Shown here one piece after another: positions 1 through 7,001 of a stretch of DNA of 33,115 nt; position 1 is the stretch's first letter; each line of letters opens with the position of its first letter. The notes below the pieces were generated by a model. That model was not told the origin of the DNA. It ran no database searches and saw only the letters and a program-made list of their open reading frames with translations. The position numbers and the translations under genes are program-made. The stretch covers positions 1-33,115 of the forward strand of contig DAHVAN010000445.1 in assembly GCA_027314595.1 (NCBI GenBank), written 5' to 3'. This DNA is from Actinomycetota bacterium. GTDB taxonomy: Bacteria; Actinomycetota; Actinomycetes; Streptosporangiales; Streptosporangiaceae.

Positions 1-30
1 TGTGGAGAGCACTGCGCACCCGATCGCCGA

Positions 31-59
31 ATAGGAATGTCCATTAATCTGATAGGAAT
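31..59. repeat. Direct repeat ATAGGAAT x2, 21-bp spacing
   Basis: The octamer ATAGGAAT occurs at 31-38 and 52-59, exactly 21 bp apart, in an AT-rich pocket of otherwise GC-rich DNA. It lies just upstream of the amidotransferase reading frame. Two direct copies about two helical turns apart resemble an activator site such as those of SARP-type regulators. The sequence shows only the repeat; the regulatory role is inference. Confidence 0.35.
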
Positions 60-93
60 TTGCTAGCCGCGGGCCGCCGGATCCGCGCGGCCC

Positions 94-837
94 CTGGTCA
101 TCCTCGTCGACAACTACGACTCGTTCACCTATAACCTCGCGCACCTGCTGGTCACGGCGGGCTGCCGGGTCGAGGTCGTCCGCAACGACGAGGTGCCCGC
201 CGGGCAGGTCACGGGGTCCGGCCCGGCGGGCGTGGTGATCTCACCGGGCCCCTGCGCCCCGCCCGAGGCCGGCATCAGCGTCGACGTGGTCCGCGGCTGC
301 GCGCGCCGGGGCATCCCGCTGCTCGGCATCTGCCTGGGCCACCAGGCGATCGCGGCCGCGTTCGGCGCGGCCGTGATCAGGGCGCCGCGCCCGGTCCACG
401 GGCAGATCTGCGAGGTCGCCCACGACGGCCGCGGCGTCCTCGCGGGCCTGCCGCAGGGCTTCGAGGCGACCCGCTACCACTCGCTGATCGTCGAGGAGGA
501 CTCGCTGCCGCCCGTGCTGGGGATCACCGCCCGCTCCGGTCCGCTTCCGATGGGCCTGCGCCATGCCGCCTGCCAGGTCGAGGGCGTCCAGTTCCACCCC
601 GAGTCGATCCTCACCGCACACGGCGACGCGATCGTCCGCAACTTCGTCCGCGCCGCTGTCCGGCAGAGAAGTCCCGAACGAGCCGTGGCGCCTCCCCGCG
701 CATCCCTCCTCCCGTTCCGGATGTCATTAGTTATGCTGTGCCCACTGGCAGCAATCGAATGGGGGCGCGCGTGGAGGGCATCTTCGACGAGGCCGAGAAG
801 GCCGCGGGCAAGGACCCGAACGAGGTCCAGGACCTGA
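94..837 (+). CDS. PabA/TrpG-type glutamine amidotransferase, irregular start and end
   Basis: Class I glutamine amidotransferase of the anthranilate / aminodeoxychorismate synthase component II family, which releases ammonia from glutamine for a chorismate-using partner. Visible motifs are VDNYDSFTYN at the N-terminus, the nucleophile elbow GICLGHQAIAAAFG and the GVQFHPES His/Glu pair, so the catalytic triad is present. Homology starts at about 97, but a TAG lies at 64-66. The only in-frame candidate covering the conserved N-terminus is CTG at 94; the first standard start, GTG 193, would remove the VDNYDSF strand. Family homology ends near 660. The frame then runs on about 60 arginine-rich residues through the next gene in another phase, so the native stop is probably lost. 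The usual SPGPG loop reads SPGPC. No synthase component I is adjacent. It may be a decaying or CTG-initiated gene. Confidence 0.7.
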   Translation: MVILVDNYDSFTYNLAHLLVTAGCRVEVVRNDEVPAGQVTGSGPAGVVISPGPCAPPEAGISVDVVRGCARRGIPLLGICLGHQAIAAAFGAAVIRAPRPVHGQICEVAHDGRGVLAGLPQGFEATRYHSLIVEEDSLPPVLGITARSGPLPMGLRHAACQVEGVQFHPESILTAHGDAIVRNFVRAAVRQRSPERAVAPPRASLLPFRMSLVMLCPLAAIEWGRAWRASSTRPRRPRARTRTRSRT

Positions 838-953
838 CGCAGGACGCGGAGCAGTTCGCGGACAAGGAGACAGGGGGCAGGTTCGACTCCGGGATCGGCG
901 ACGCGGGCTCGGCGCTCGACAAGGAGATCGACCAGCAGGACCAGCAGCAGTAG
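759..953 (+). CDS. MT0933-like antitoxin family protein
   Basis: Small, strongly acidic protein (about 64 residues) with the pattern GIFDEAEKAAG...DKETGGRFDSGIGDAGSALDKEI. This matches the actinobacterial MT0933 (Rv0909-like) antitoxin family. The family is named as an antitoxin, but no toxin gene lies beside it here, so the role is unproven. ATG 759 is chosen. GTG 771 is preceded by GGGGG at good spacing and GTG 738 also lies in frame; either could be the real start. The gene overlaps the run-on tail of the amidotransferase frame and is followed directly by a strong hairpin terminator. Confidence 0.7.
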   Translation: MGARVEGIFDEAEKAAGKDPNEVQDLTQDAEQFADKETGGRFDSGIGDAGSALDKEIDQQDQQQ

Positions 954-963
954 AGCACGCGAC

Positions 964-1005
964 GCGAGCGCCCGCCCCCGGCGATCCCCGGGGGCGGGCG
1001 CTCGC
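964..1005. terminator. 18-bp stem hairpin, bidirectional terminator
   Basis: A perfect GC-rich inverted repeat with arms 964-981 and 988-1005 and a 6-nt loop. It lies between the stop of the antitoxin gene (+) and the 3' end of the beta-helix remnant (-). There is no U-tract, as is common for high-GC actinobacterial terminators. Confidence 0.8.
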
Positions 1006-1013
1006 CGTTCGTG

Positions 1014-1560
1014 TCAGCCGTTCACGAAGACCGGCTTGCGCACGGCGGCGAACGTGTTCGTCTTCAGGCCAGCGGCGAGCGGGTCCCCCTTGAGGTTGTT
1101 CCTGCCGATGACGTTGCCGACGATCACGTTGCCGTCCAGGTCCTCGGCCGCCGCCGGGCCGTGCGCGTGCATGGTCACGCCGGACAGCCCGTTGCCGGCG
1201 ATGTAGTTGCCCGCCACCACGCTGTCGTAGGAGGCCGTGCCGGGAGCCGCGTTCGCGAACAGCACCCCGGCGCCGCCCTCGCCCTTGACTCCGTTGCTGG
1301 TCACCACGTTGTCCCTGATGAGGTTGCGGTAAACGCCCGCGACACGGGGCTGCGGCACGCCGGGGGGCTGACCGCGCCGGGGTTGTGCCCGGGCACGGTG
1401 ATCCCGCAGTCCTCGGCGTTGCCGGTGACGACGTTGTCCTCGACCACGTTGTTGTGCGTGGGCCCGATGTCGTCGGTCAGCAGCACCCCGCCGGAGTTGC
1501 CGGCGATGTAGTCGTGGCGGATCGCCGAGTAGGCGACGTTCCCCGCGGAACCCGCGGCAC
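1014..1560 (-). pseudogene. Right-handed parallel beta-helix protein, frameshifted and 5'-truncated
   Basis: Asn/Gly/Val-rich short repeats typical of a secreted parallel beta-helix (NosD/pectate-lyase-like fold) are visible on the minus strand: DYIAGNSGGVLLTDD, VVEDNVVTGN, NLIRDNVVTSNG, SVVAGNYIAGNGLSGV, NVIVGNVIGRNN. The first part (about 1365-1560) and the last part (1014 to about 1350) lie in different frames, so a frameshift falls near 1345-1365. The signal peptide and N-terminal half expected of the family are missing, and the homologous frame starts abruptly near 1560. It is a remnant, and no enzymatic activity can be assigned. Confidence 0.7.
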
Positions 1561-1644
1561 ACCATCGATCCCGCGCACGCCTGGCTGCGCGCCCGCATCG
1601 CGGAGATCGCCGCGGAACTCGGCCAGCCCGGCGCCGGCCGCTAG
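1558..1644 (+). pseudogene. Possible C-terminal fragment of an unrelated + strand gene
   Basis: Directly abutting the truncated beta-helix gene, the plus strand reads HTIDPAHAWLRARIAEIAAE and ends at TAG 1642-1644. It is amphipathic, protein-like and resembles the C-terminal helix of LysR-type regulators, but is too short to assign. If real, it marks the junction of a deletion that joined two genes tail to tail. Confidence 0.2.
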
Positions 1645-1874
1645 CGGGCGCCGGAGGCCAGCCGGTCGATGCACTCCCGGCTGCCGCACGTGCGCGCGCT
1701 CCCGGCCGCGCACACCTGCCCGCAGGCGCAGCGCCGGGTGTTCATCTCGAGCTCGCGGCGCTTCCACTCATCCCACGGCACGAGCTCGCCGTCGATCGTG
1801 ACCACTCGCAGCAGCCCGCCGCTGCCCAGCAGCAGGAACTCCCGGTGATCCGCCGAAGGCCGGACCGAATCCAT
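1641..1874 (-). CDS. Small cysteine-rich hypothetical protein
   Basis: A 77-residue unrecognised protein if it starts at ATG 1874; an in-frame ATG at 1964 would add 30 low-quality residues. The N-terminal half is a short beta-rich segment (REFLLLGSGGLLRVVTIDGE). The C-terminal half contains five cysteines in RRCACGQVC...TCGSREC, a pattern that could bind zinc. No transmembrane segment is visible. The stop overlaps the end of the fragment called at 1558-1644. Codon bias is normal for the window, which supports it being translated. Confidence 0.45.
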   Translation of the reverse strand: MDSVRPSADHREFLLLGSGGLLRVVTIDGELVPWDEWKRRELEMNTRRCACGQVCAAGSARTCGSRECIDRLASGAR

Positions 1875-2022
1875 AGCGGTCCAAGGATATCCGCCCCGCC
1901 GTTCGGGCTGATCGAGATCTTTGTCCCGAACCAGGGGTGCCGGCCCTGCGCCGCACTCGCTCACCCCCGCGGGGCCGGCCTGCGCGGGAGCGGTTTCAGA
2001 GGGAGCATTCAGGAATGAGCGC

Positions 2023-2028
2023 TACGTT
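2023..2028 (+). promoter_or_regulatory. Candidate -10 box (TACGTT) for a leaderless transcript
   Basis: TACGTT fits TANNNT and lies so that a transcript starting 7 nt downstream would begin on the A of ATG 2035. No clear Shine-Dalgarno sequence precedes that ATG. This is the geometry of leaderless actinobacterial mRNAs. No convincing -35 element is seen. Confidence 0.3.
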
Positions 2029-2034
2029 ACGGGC

Positions 2035-2409
2035 ATGGACGAATTCCGGGCCCGCCGGGTAGTCGACGCGCTCCGTGACCGTGGCGTCAACGCGCACCTG
2101 CTCCGGGCCGGCGTGGATCACTACGGCGTCAGCGTGCCGCTGCCCGGCGGCCGCGAGGCGCAGTGGGACAGCGACGGGACGGCCGGCCTCGAAGCCCAGG
2201 TCATGCTCGACGGCGACCTGGTCGGCTACGTGCCCGAGATCGAAGGCTCCGAAGATTTCGACGAGACCCAGATCGTCGACGCCATCGTCCGCACCGACTA
2301 CGACCAGCCCGTCGCCAGCCAGCGCGCCGCCGCGCCGCCCGACGCCCCCGCGCTCACCCGCGAGGGCGGCGTCTTCCGCCGCTTCCTCGACGGCTTCAGG
2401 TACGGGTAG
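2035..2409 (+). CDS. Conserved-looking hypothetical protein, 124 aa
   Basis: A 124-residue acidic soluble protein that I do not recognise. It begins MDEFRARRVVDALRDRGVNA and has strong codon bias and no membrane segment. Its body (VSVPLPGGREAQWDSDGTAGLEAQVMLDG) looks like an alpha-beta fold, followed by a helical acidic stretch and a disordered Ala/Pro segment before a short basic helix at the C-terminus. Upstream in-frame codons back to 1921 are low quality, so ATG 2035 is preferred. It is monocistronic, followed by repeat-containing non-coding DNA. Confidence 0.6.
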   Translation: MDEFRARRVVDALRDRGVNAHLLRAGVDHYGVSVPLPGGREAQWDSDGTAGLEAQVMLDGDLVGYVPEIEGSEDFDETQIVDAIVRTDYDQPVASQRAAAPPDAPALTREGGVFRRFLDGFRYG

Positions 2410-2460
2410 CGCGTCAGCCTGGTCCAGCGTCCCGCGCGAACCAGTGGCTCGTGCCACGTT

Positions 2461-2516
2461 CTGGGCCAGATGCGCAGGTGCCCCAATGCTGCTGGGCCAG
2501 ATGCGCAGGTGCCCCA
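2461..2516. repeat. 25-bp repeat in two copies, 31-bp period
   Basis: An identical 25-bp sequence (core GGGCCAGATGCGCAGGTGCC) occupies 2461-2485 and 2492-2516, with start-to-start spacing of 31 bp. The unit is an imperfect dyad centred on TGCGCA. Twenty-three bases of the same unit occur inverted at 26404-26426, also within a 31-bp periodic arrangement. The copies lie in non-coding DNA between the hypothetical gene and the exporter. Confidence 0.8.
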
Positions 2517-2671
2517 GCTACGTGACGGATTCCCGGCAGCCCCCGCTGCGGCGGAGCGAGCCGGTCCCCGTGGGCGGCCGGTGCCGCGGGCGTGACATCA
2601 TCGCCTGGGCTCAGGGGGCGCGGATGCCGGCCCTCGTCTGGTAAGTCATAGTTAGCTCAGGGCAAGCAAGT

Positions 2672-2683
2672 ACCCGTTCGGGT
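2672..2683. promoter_or_regulatory. Candidate operator ACCCG-TT-CGGGT
   Basis: A short dyad with 5-bp arms ends 24 bp before the exporter start codon and could be a repressor site for the MFS gene. It is short, so chance occurrence is possible. The rest of 2410-2707, apart from the 31-bp repeats, shows no gene. Confidence 0.2.
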
Positions 2684-2707
2684 CGTAGGTGGGGAGCGTA
2701 TCCCGGC

Positions 2708-4540
2708 ATGACGGTTAATTCCGATGTGGCAGGCGCGCCGGCGCGGGCTGGCCGTGCGCTCGGGCCGCACTACAAGTGGATCGCGCTGTCCAACACGACA
2801 CTGGGCATGCTGATGGCGACGATCAACCAGTCCATCGTGCTGATCGCGCTGCCCGACATCTTCCACGGCATCGGGCTGGACCCGCTCAGCCCCGGCAACA
2901 CCAGCTACCTGCTGTGGATGTTCATGGGATTCCTGGTGGTCTCGGCGGTCCTTGTGGTGTCCTTCGGCCGCCTTGGCGACATGTTCGGCCGGGTGCGCAT
3001 GTACACGCTGGGCTTCGCGGTCTTCAGCGTGGCCTCGATCTTCCTGACCGTGACCTGGATGCACGGCGCGCAGGGAGCGATGTGGCTGATCGTCTGGCGG
3101 GTGGTGCAGGGCATCGGCGGCGCGTTCCTGTTCGCCAACTCCGCCGCCATCGTGACCGACGCCTTCCCGGCCAACCAGCGCGGCACCGCCCTGAGCGTGA
3201 ACTCGATCGCGGCGATCGCCGGGTCGTTCATCGGGCTGATCCTCGGCGGCGCGCTGGCCCCGGTGAACTGGCACCTGATCTTCCTTGTCTCGGCCCCGAT
3301 CGGCGCGTTCGGCACCATCTGGGCCTACTTCATGCTGCACGACATCGGGGTGCGCAAGCACGCGCGGATGGACTGGTGGGGCAACCTGCTGTTCGGCGCA
3401 GGACTGATCGCCATCCTGGTCGGCATCACCTACGGCCTGCTGCCGTACGGCGGGCACCCGATGGGCTGGACCAACCCGTGGGTGCTCAGCGCGCTCTTCG
3501 GCGGCCTGGCGCTGCTGATCGCGTTCGTTTACGTCGAGACCAGGGTCGCCGAGCCGCTGTTCCGCATCTCGCTGTTCAGGATCCGGGCGTTCGCCGCCGG
3601 GAACATCGCGAGCCTGATGCTGGCGATGGGGCGCGGCGGCATGCAGTTCATGCTGATCATCTGGCTGCAGGGCATCTGGCTGCCGCTGCACGGGTACGGC
3701 TACAGCCAGACCCCGCTGTGGGCCGGCATCTACCTGGTGCCGCTCACGGTCGGCTTCCTGCTGGCGGCGCCGCTGTCCGGAGTGCTGTCCGACAGGCTCG
3801 GCGCCAAGGCGTTCACCGCGGGCGGCGCCCTGCTGACCGGAGCGACCTTCCTGATGCTGACCTTCGTCCCGGTGAACTTCGCTTACTGGCAGTTCGCGGT
3901 CGTCATCGCCCTCAACGGGTTCGGCTCCGGCCTGTTCTTCTCGCCGAACTGGGCGGAGATGATGAACTCGGCGCCGCCCAGCCAGCGCGGGGCGGCTGGC
4001 GGCATGATCGCCACCTTCCAGAACTCCGCGTTCGTGCTGTCGATCGGCATCTTCTTCACCCTGATGGTGGCAGGCCTGTCCAGCACGCTGCCGGCGAGCA
4101 TGTTCGGCGGCCTCACCGCGCAGGGCGTGCCGGCCGCCGCGGCCGCGCCGATCTCGCACCTGCCCCCGATCGGCGTGCTGTTCGCCTCCTTCCTCGGCTA
4201 CAACCCGATGCGGCAACTGCTCGGCCCGCTGCTTGCGCACATGAATCCGGCGCACGCCGCGTACGTGGCCGGGCGGGAATTCTTCCCGCACCTGATCACC
4301 GGCCCGTTCCACCACGGGATCGGCGTGGCCTTCGGTTTCGCCATCGCGGCCTGCGTGGTCGCAGCCGTCGCCTCGGCGCTGACCGGCCGCAGGGCGCCGG
4401 CGAGCGCCGCGCGCGAGCCCCTGGGTTACGAACTGGCGGCCGTGGCCGCCGAGGGCGCCTTCGAGCCCAGCGAACTCGTCGTCCCCGACGTGGCGGAAGA
4501 AGGCGCCGAACCGCCGGACAGGCCGGGCAAGCCCGACTGA
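2708..4540 (+). CDS. DHA2-family MFS drug/proton antiporter, 14 TM
   Basis: A 610-residue integral membrane exporter of the major facilitator superfamily, DHA2 (EmrB/QacA) type, likely expelling small toxic molecules in exchange for protons. Hydrophobic segments alternate through the protein in numbers fitting 14 helices. The loop after the second helix carries motif A (GRLGDMFGRVRMY), and a second-half counterpart (GVLSDRLGAKAFTAGG) marks the repeated fold. An extended loop near residues 460-530 precedes the last helix, and the final 50 residues are a charged cytoplasmic tail. ATG 2708 follows a GGGGAG ribosome site. No regulator gene is adjacent, so substrate and control are unknown. Confidence 0.9.
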   Translation: MTVNSDVAGAPARAGRALGPHYKWIALSNTTLGMLMATINQSIVLIALPDIFHGIGLDPLSPGNTSYLLWMFMGFLVVSAVLVVSFGRLGDMFGRVRMYTLGFAVFSVASIFLTVTWMHGAQGAMWLIVWRVVQGIGGAFLFANSAAIVTDAFPANQRGTALSVNSIAAIAGSFIGLILGGALAPVNWHLIFLVSAPIGAFGTIWAYFMLHDIGVRKHARMDWWGNLLFGAGLIAILVGITYGLLPYGGHPMGWTNPWVLSALFGGLALLIAFVYVETRVAEPLFRISLFRIRAFAAGNIASLMLAMGRGGMQFMLIIWLQGIWLPLHGYGYSQTPLWAGIYLVPLTVGFLLAAPLSGVLSDRLGAKAFTAGGALLTGATFLMLTFVPVNFAYWQFAVVIALNGFGSGLFFSPNWAEMMNSAPPSQRGAAGGMIATFQNSAFVLSIGIFFTLMVAGLSSTLPASMFGGLTAQGVPAAAAAPISHLPPIGVLFASFLGYNPMRQLLGPLLAHMNPAHAAYVAGREFFPHLITGPFHHGIGVAFGFAIAACVVAAVASALTGRRAPASAAREPLGYELAAVAAEGAFEPSELVVPDVAEEGAEPPDRPGKPD

Positions 4541-4557
4541 GGCAGCCGTCAAGCGCG

Positions 4558-4825
4558 ATGCCCGCCCGGCACCAGCTCGCCGGGGCGAAGGGCAGCCAGG
4601 CGCGGCTGCGCGCCAGCCAGCTCATCGACACGCTCCAGATCGGGCACCGGCGCGACGCCTACCCGGCCCGGCTGTCCGGCGGCGAGCGGCAGCGCGTCGC
4701 CATCTTCCGCGCCGGAACTGGTGATCCTCGCCCTGGCGGGCCCGGTCATCGCGGTCGCCGGCGCACTCATCCCGGCGAGCTGGGCGGCGAGCTCCCGCAC
4801 CGCCACCGCTTTGCGCACGGAGTAA
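4558..4825 (+). pseudogene. ABC-transporter scar: MacB-type ATPase fused by deletion to FtsX-like permease tail
   Basis: The first part (frame of ATG 4558) reads as the middle of an ABC ATPase, with RASQLIDTLQIG and the signature ARLSGGERQRVAI; Walker A and Walker B are absent. From about 4712, in a different frame, the sequence becomes PELVILALAGPVIAVAGALI...TATALRTE and stops at TAA 4823-4825. That is the typical last helix and C-terminus of an FtsX-like permease. The DNA therefore keeps an ATPase fragment and the very end of its downstream permease, with everything between lost near 4705-4715. It cannot encode a working transporter. The adjacent MFS gene is intact. Confidence 0.75.
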
Positions 4826-4959
4826 TCCGAGAATCATCATCCCGAACGCAGGCGTGCTCCACCCGGTCCGTCCCCTGTCTGCTGGCCCGGGCACGGACCG
4901 GGCCAGGCGCCCGCCCCGGCGGGCCGGCCGTGCACGTACCCGCGCCACACCACATGTAT

Positions 4960-4999
4960 GTGTGTAGTTTGACCCCGCGCGCGGGGTCAAACTACACAC
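4960..4999. terminator. 40-bp perfect palindrome
   Basis: Positions 4960-4979 and 4980-4999 are exact reverse complements with no spacer (half-site GTGTGTAGTTTGACCCCGCG). It lies between the convergent ABC/FtsX scar (+) and the corrinoid operon's last gene (-). It most likely forms a bidirectional terminator hairpin. Its outer half is unusually AT-rich for the window, so a protein-binding dyad is an alternative. Confidence 0.65.
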
Positions 5000-5042
5000 G
5001 GTCTTCCTGAGGGCATCCGCGTCCTGCCGGGCGGGCCTCGGG

Positions 5043-6332
5043 TCACCCGCTCCCGAACTCATGGGTCGCCTGCACCCAGGCCCGCACGAGCTCGGGCCGG
5101 CAGCCTTCCATCTCCCCGATCCCGGTGCACATGACGAAGCCGCCGCCCTCGCCGGCCCGCTGGCACACCTCCCGCGTGGTCTCACGGACCTCCGCGACCG
5201 TGCCCGCCTGCAGCAGCGAGTTGCGCATCCCGCCCATGACGCACAGCGTCTTGCCCGCTACCTCCTTGACCTTGACGATGTCGCTGGCCTGGAACCAGCC
5301 GACCGACTTGCCGGCCGGCAGCTCGGTCAGGTAGTCGAGCCGCTTGTTCCAGATGCCCTCGTAGAACACGACCGGGGTGATCTGGTTCTCGATGAGCCGC
5401 AGCTGCATCTGCCGTAGCTGCGGCCAGTAGAACCGCTCGAACTGCGCCAGCGACATGAAGCCGTCGGAGCCGCGGTGCAGCGGGATGAACGCGAACCGCA
5501 GGCCGGTCGTGCGCGCGAAGGAGATAGCGTGCTCGAGCTGGATCTCGAGCACCCGGTCCTGCGCCTGGAGCAGCTGCGACGGCCGGCGCAGTATGTCGGT
5601 CATCACCCCGCGCATGCCGCGCAGCGTGTCCGACATGAAGTCGAACGGCGCCTCGATGAGGGAGCCGGCGAACGGCGGCGGCGCGAATCCGAGCGCCCCG
5701 AGCCGCTGCGCGGATCGGACCGCCCACGCTTCGGCCGCGGCCTGCCCCTCGGCGGCGGCGGCGAGGGCCTTGAGGGCGGCGGCCACCGGCGGCGTGCCCA
5801 GCACGGCCAGGTTGAACAGGTTGTACGTGCCGAACGCCGCCATGGCGAGCGGCGGCAGCAGCGCCAGGCCCTCCAGCTCGGAGAACGCCCGCGGCAGGTA
5901 CGTCCGGATCGCCCAGTCCGCCGGGTCCTTCAAGAAGGCGTCGTAGTCCTCGCCGGTCATGAACTCGTGCTCGGCGAACTGGAACGAGCCCGTTTCCGGC
6001 AGCCCGTGACCGGGCCACTTGGTCATCCTGTCGCCCAGCGCCAGCGCCGGGCGCGGGTCGTTGAACAGCCCGAAGATGGCGTCCGGCTGGAAGTGCAGCG
6101 CGGCCTGCTCCAGTAGCTGCTGCCGCTTGTCGTGGTCCTCGACCAGCCGCTGGTGGCTGACGCCGCCCCAGTCGGCCAGGAAGTAGCCGGCCGGCATGAA
6201 GATCGGCACGCGGTCGGGCTTGCGCAGCGCGTAGGCGTCCTCGAAGCGGGCCTTACGCTCCGCCAGCAGCTGTTCAGGGGACTTGCCGGCGTCCGCCTCC
6301 AGCACGGGCGACGCCGTGATGTCGCTGGTCAT
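5043..6332 (-). CDS. UROD-family corrinoid methyltransferase (methyltransferase I)
   Basis: A 429-residue member of the uroporphyrinogen decarboxylase superfamily (MtaA/CmuA-like branch). In the operon context it is predicted to move a methyl group from a donor substrate to the corrinoid protein encoded just upstream. Heme decarboxylation is unlikely, given the partners. Recognisable blocks are the N-terminal KPDRVPIFMP, a central GSDGFMSLAQFERFYWPQL and a C-terminal VMGGM...FVMCTGIGE. The HxC zinc motif of MtaA-type enzymes is not seen where expected; the strand reads VVFYEGIW, while a cysteine in FVMCTG remains. Metal ligands may therefore differ. It overlaps the corrinoid gene by 4 bp (ATGA), so translation is coupled. 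The methyl donor, for example a methoxyaromatic or methylated amine, cannot be read from the sequence. Confidence 0.8.
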   Translation of the reverse strand: MTSDITASPVLEADAGKSPEQLLAERKARFEDAYALRKPDRVPIFMPAGYFLADWGGVSHQRLVEDHDKRQQLLEQAALHFQPDAIFGLFNDPRPALALGDRMTKWPGHGLPETGSFQFAEHEFMTGEDYDAFLKDPADWAIRTYLPRAFSELEGLALLPPLAMAAFGTYNLFNLAVLGTPPVAAALKALAAAAEGQAAAEAWAVRSAQRLGALGFAPPPFAGSLIEAPFDFMSDTLRGMRGVMTDILRRPSQLLQAQDRVLEIQLEHAISFARTTGLRFAFIPLHRGSDGFMSLAQFERFYWPQLRQMQLRLIENQITPVVFYEGIWNKRLDYLTELPAGKSVGWFQASDIVKVKEVAGKTLCVMGGMRNSLLQAGTVAEVRETTREVCQRAGEGGGFVMCTGIGEMEGCRPELVRAWVQATHEFGSG

Positions 6333-6967
6333 CTGGCTTCAACTCCCGTCCAGCTCTTGGCCAGGTTCACCGCGTCCGCCGCGGTGGACCCGTAGGCGTC
6401 GGCGCGCGCGTACTCGCGGACGGCCTCGTCCACGGTCCCGCCGCCGATCATGATCTTCACGTGGTCGCGCAGCCCGGCCTCCCGCAGCGCCTGGACCGTC
6501 TCCTTCATCGCGTCGAAGGACAGCGTGAGGAACCCGCTCAGCGCCACGATCTCGGGCCGCACCTCGCGCACCTTGGCCACGAAGGTCTCCGGGGCCACGT
6601 CCACGCCCAGGTCGAAGACCTCGAAGCCGTTGACGTCGAGCATGAAGGACACGATGTCCTTGCCGATGTCATGGATGTCGCCCGCGACCGTGCCGAGGAC
6701 GATCGTGCCGTTCCTTGCGGCATCGACCGAGCCGGCCATCCGCGGCTTGGCCATCTCCGATATGGCCCTGAGCGTCTCGCCTGCCAGGATGAGCTCGGGG
6801 ATGAAGTACTCCTCATCCTCGAAGCGCTGGCCCACGATCGCCATCGCCTTGCGGCAGTCCTCGAGCACCTCCAGCGCGGGCGTGCCGCCGTCGAGGAGCC
6901 GTCTGGCCAGCTCGACCGCCTCCTCGTCGCGCATGTCGGCGATGGCGTCAACTAGTTCGCCGCTCAT
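6329..6967 (-). CDS. Corrinoid (B12-binding) methyl carrier protein
   Basis: A 212-residue cytosolic methyl carrier of the MtaC/MetH-cap type. Residues 1-80 are the helical cap domain (DEEAVELARRLLDGG, FIPELILAGETL). From about residue 88 the Rossmann-like B12 domain follows, with the cobalamin signature GDIHDIGKDIV; His99 is the expected lower axial ligand. Later GFLTLSF and the MIGGG loop complete the binding site. Length matches stand-alone carriers. ATG 6967 follows a GAGAGGAGA ribosome site. It lies between methyltransferases II and I, as expected for a shuttle between them. Confidence 0.92.
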   Translation of the reverse strand: MSGELVDAIADMRDEEAVELARRLLDGGTPALEVLEDCRKAMAIVGQRFEDEEYFIPELILAGETLRAISEMAKPRMAGSVDAARNGTIVLGTVAGDIHDIGKDIVSFMLDVNGFEVFDLGVDVAPETFVAKVREVRPEIVALSGFLTLSFDAMKETVQALREAGLRDHVKIMIGGGTVDEAVREYARADAYGSTAADAVNLAKSWTGVEAR

Positions 6968-7001
6968 CGTTGTCTCCTCTCTGCTATGGGCTCCGCGGGT
7001 G

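Noticed and set aside
2657..4552. 631-codon minus-strand frame opposite the exporter
   Set aside because: Antisense shadow caused by high GC third positions; composition is Gln/Arg/His-rich and has no ribosome site.
2776..5010. 744-codon plus-strand open frame
   Set aside because: Out-of-phase shadow of the MFS exporter; Arg/His/Pro-rich with no family motifs. Only its last part coincides with the real ABC ATPase fragment at 4558.
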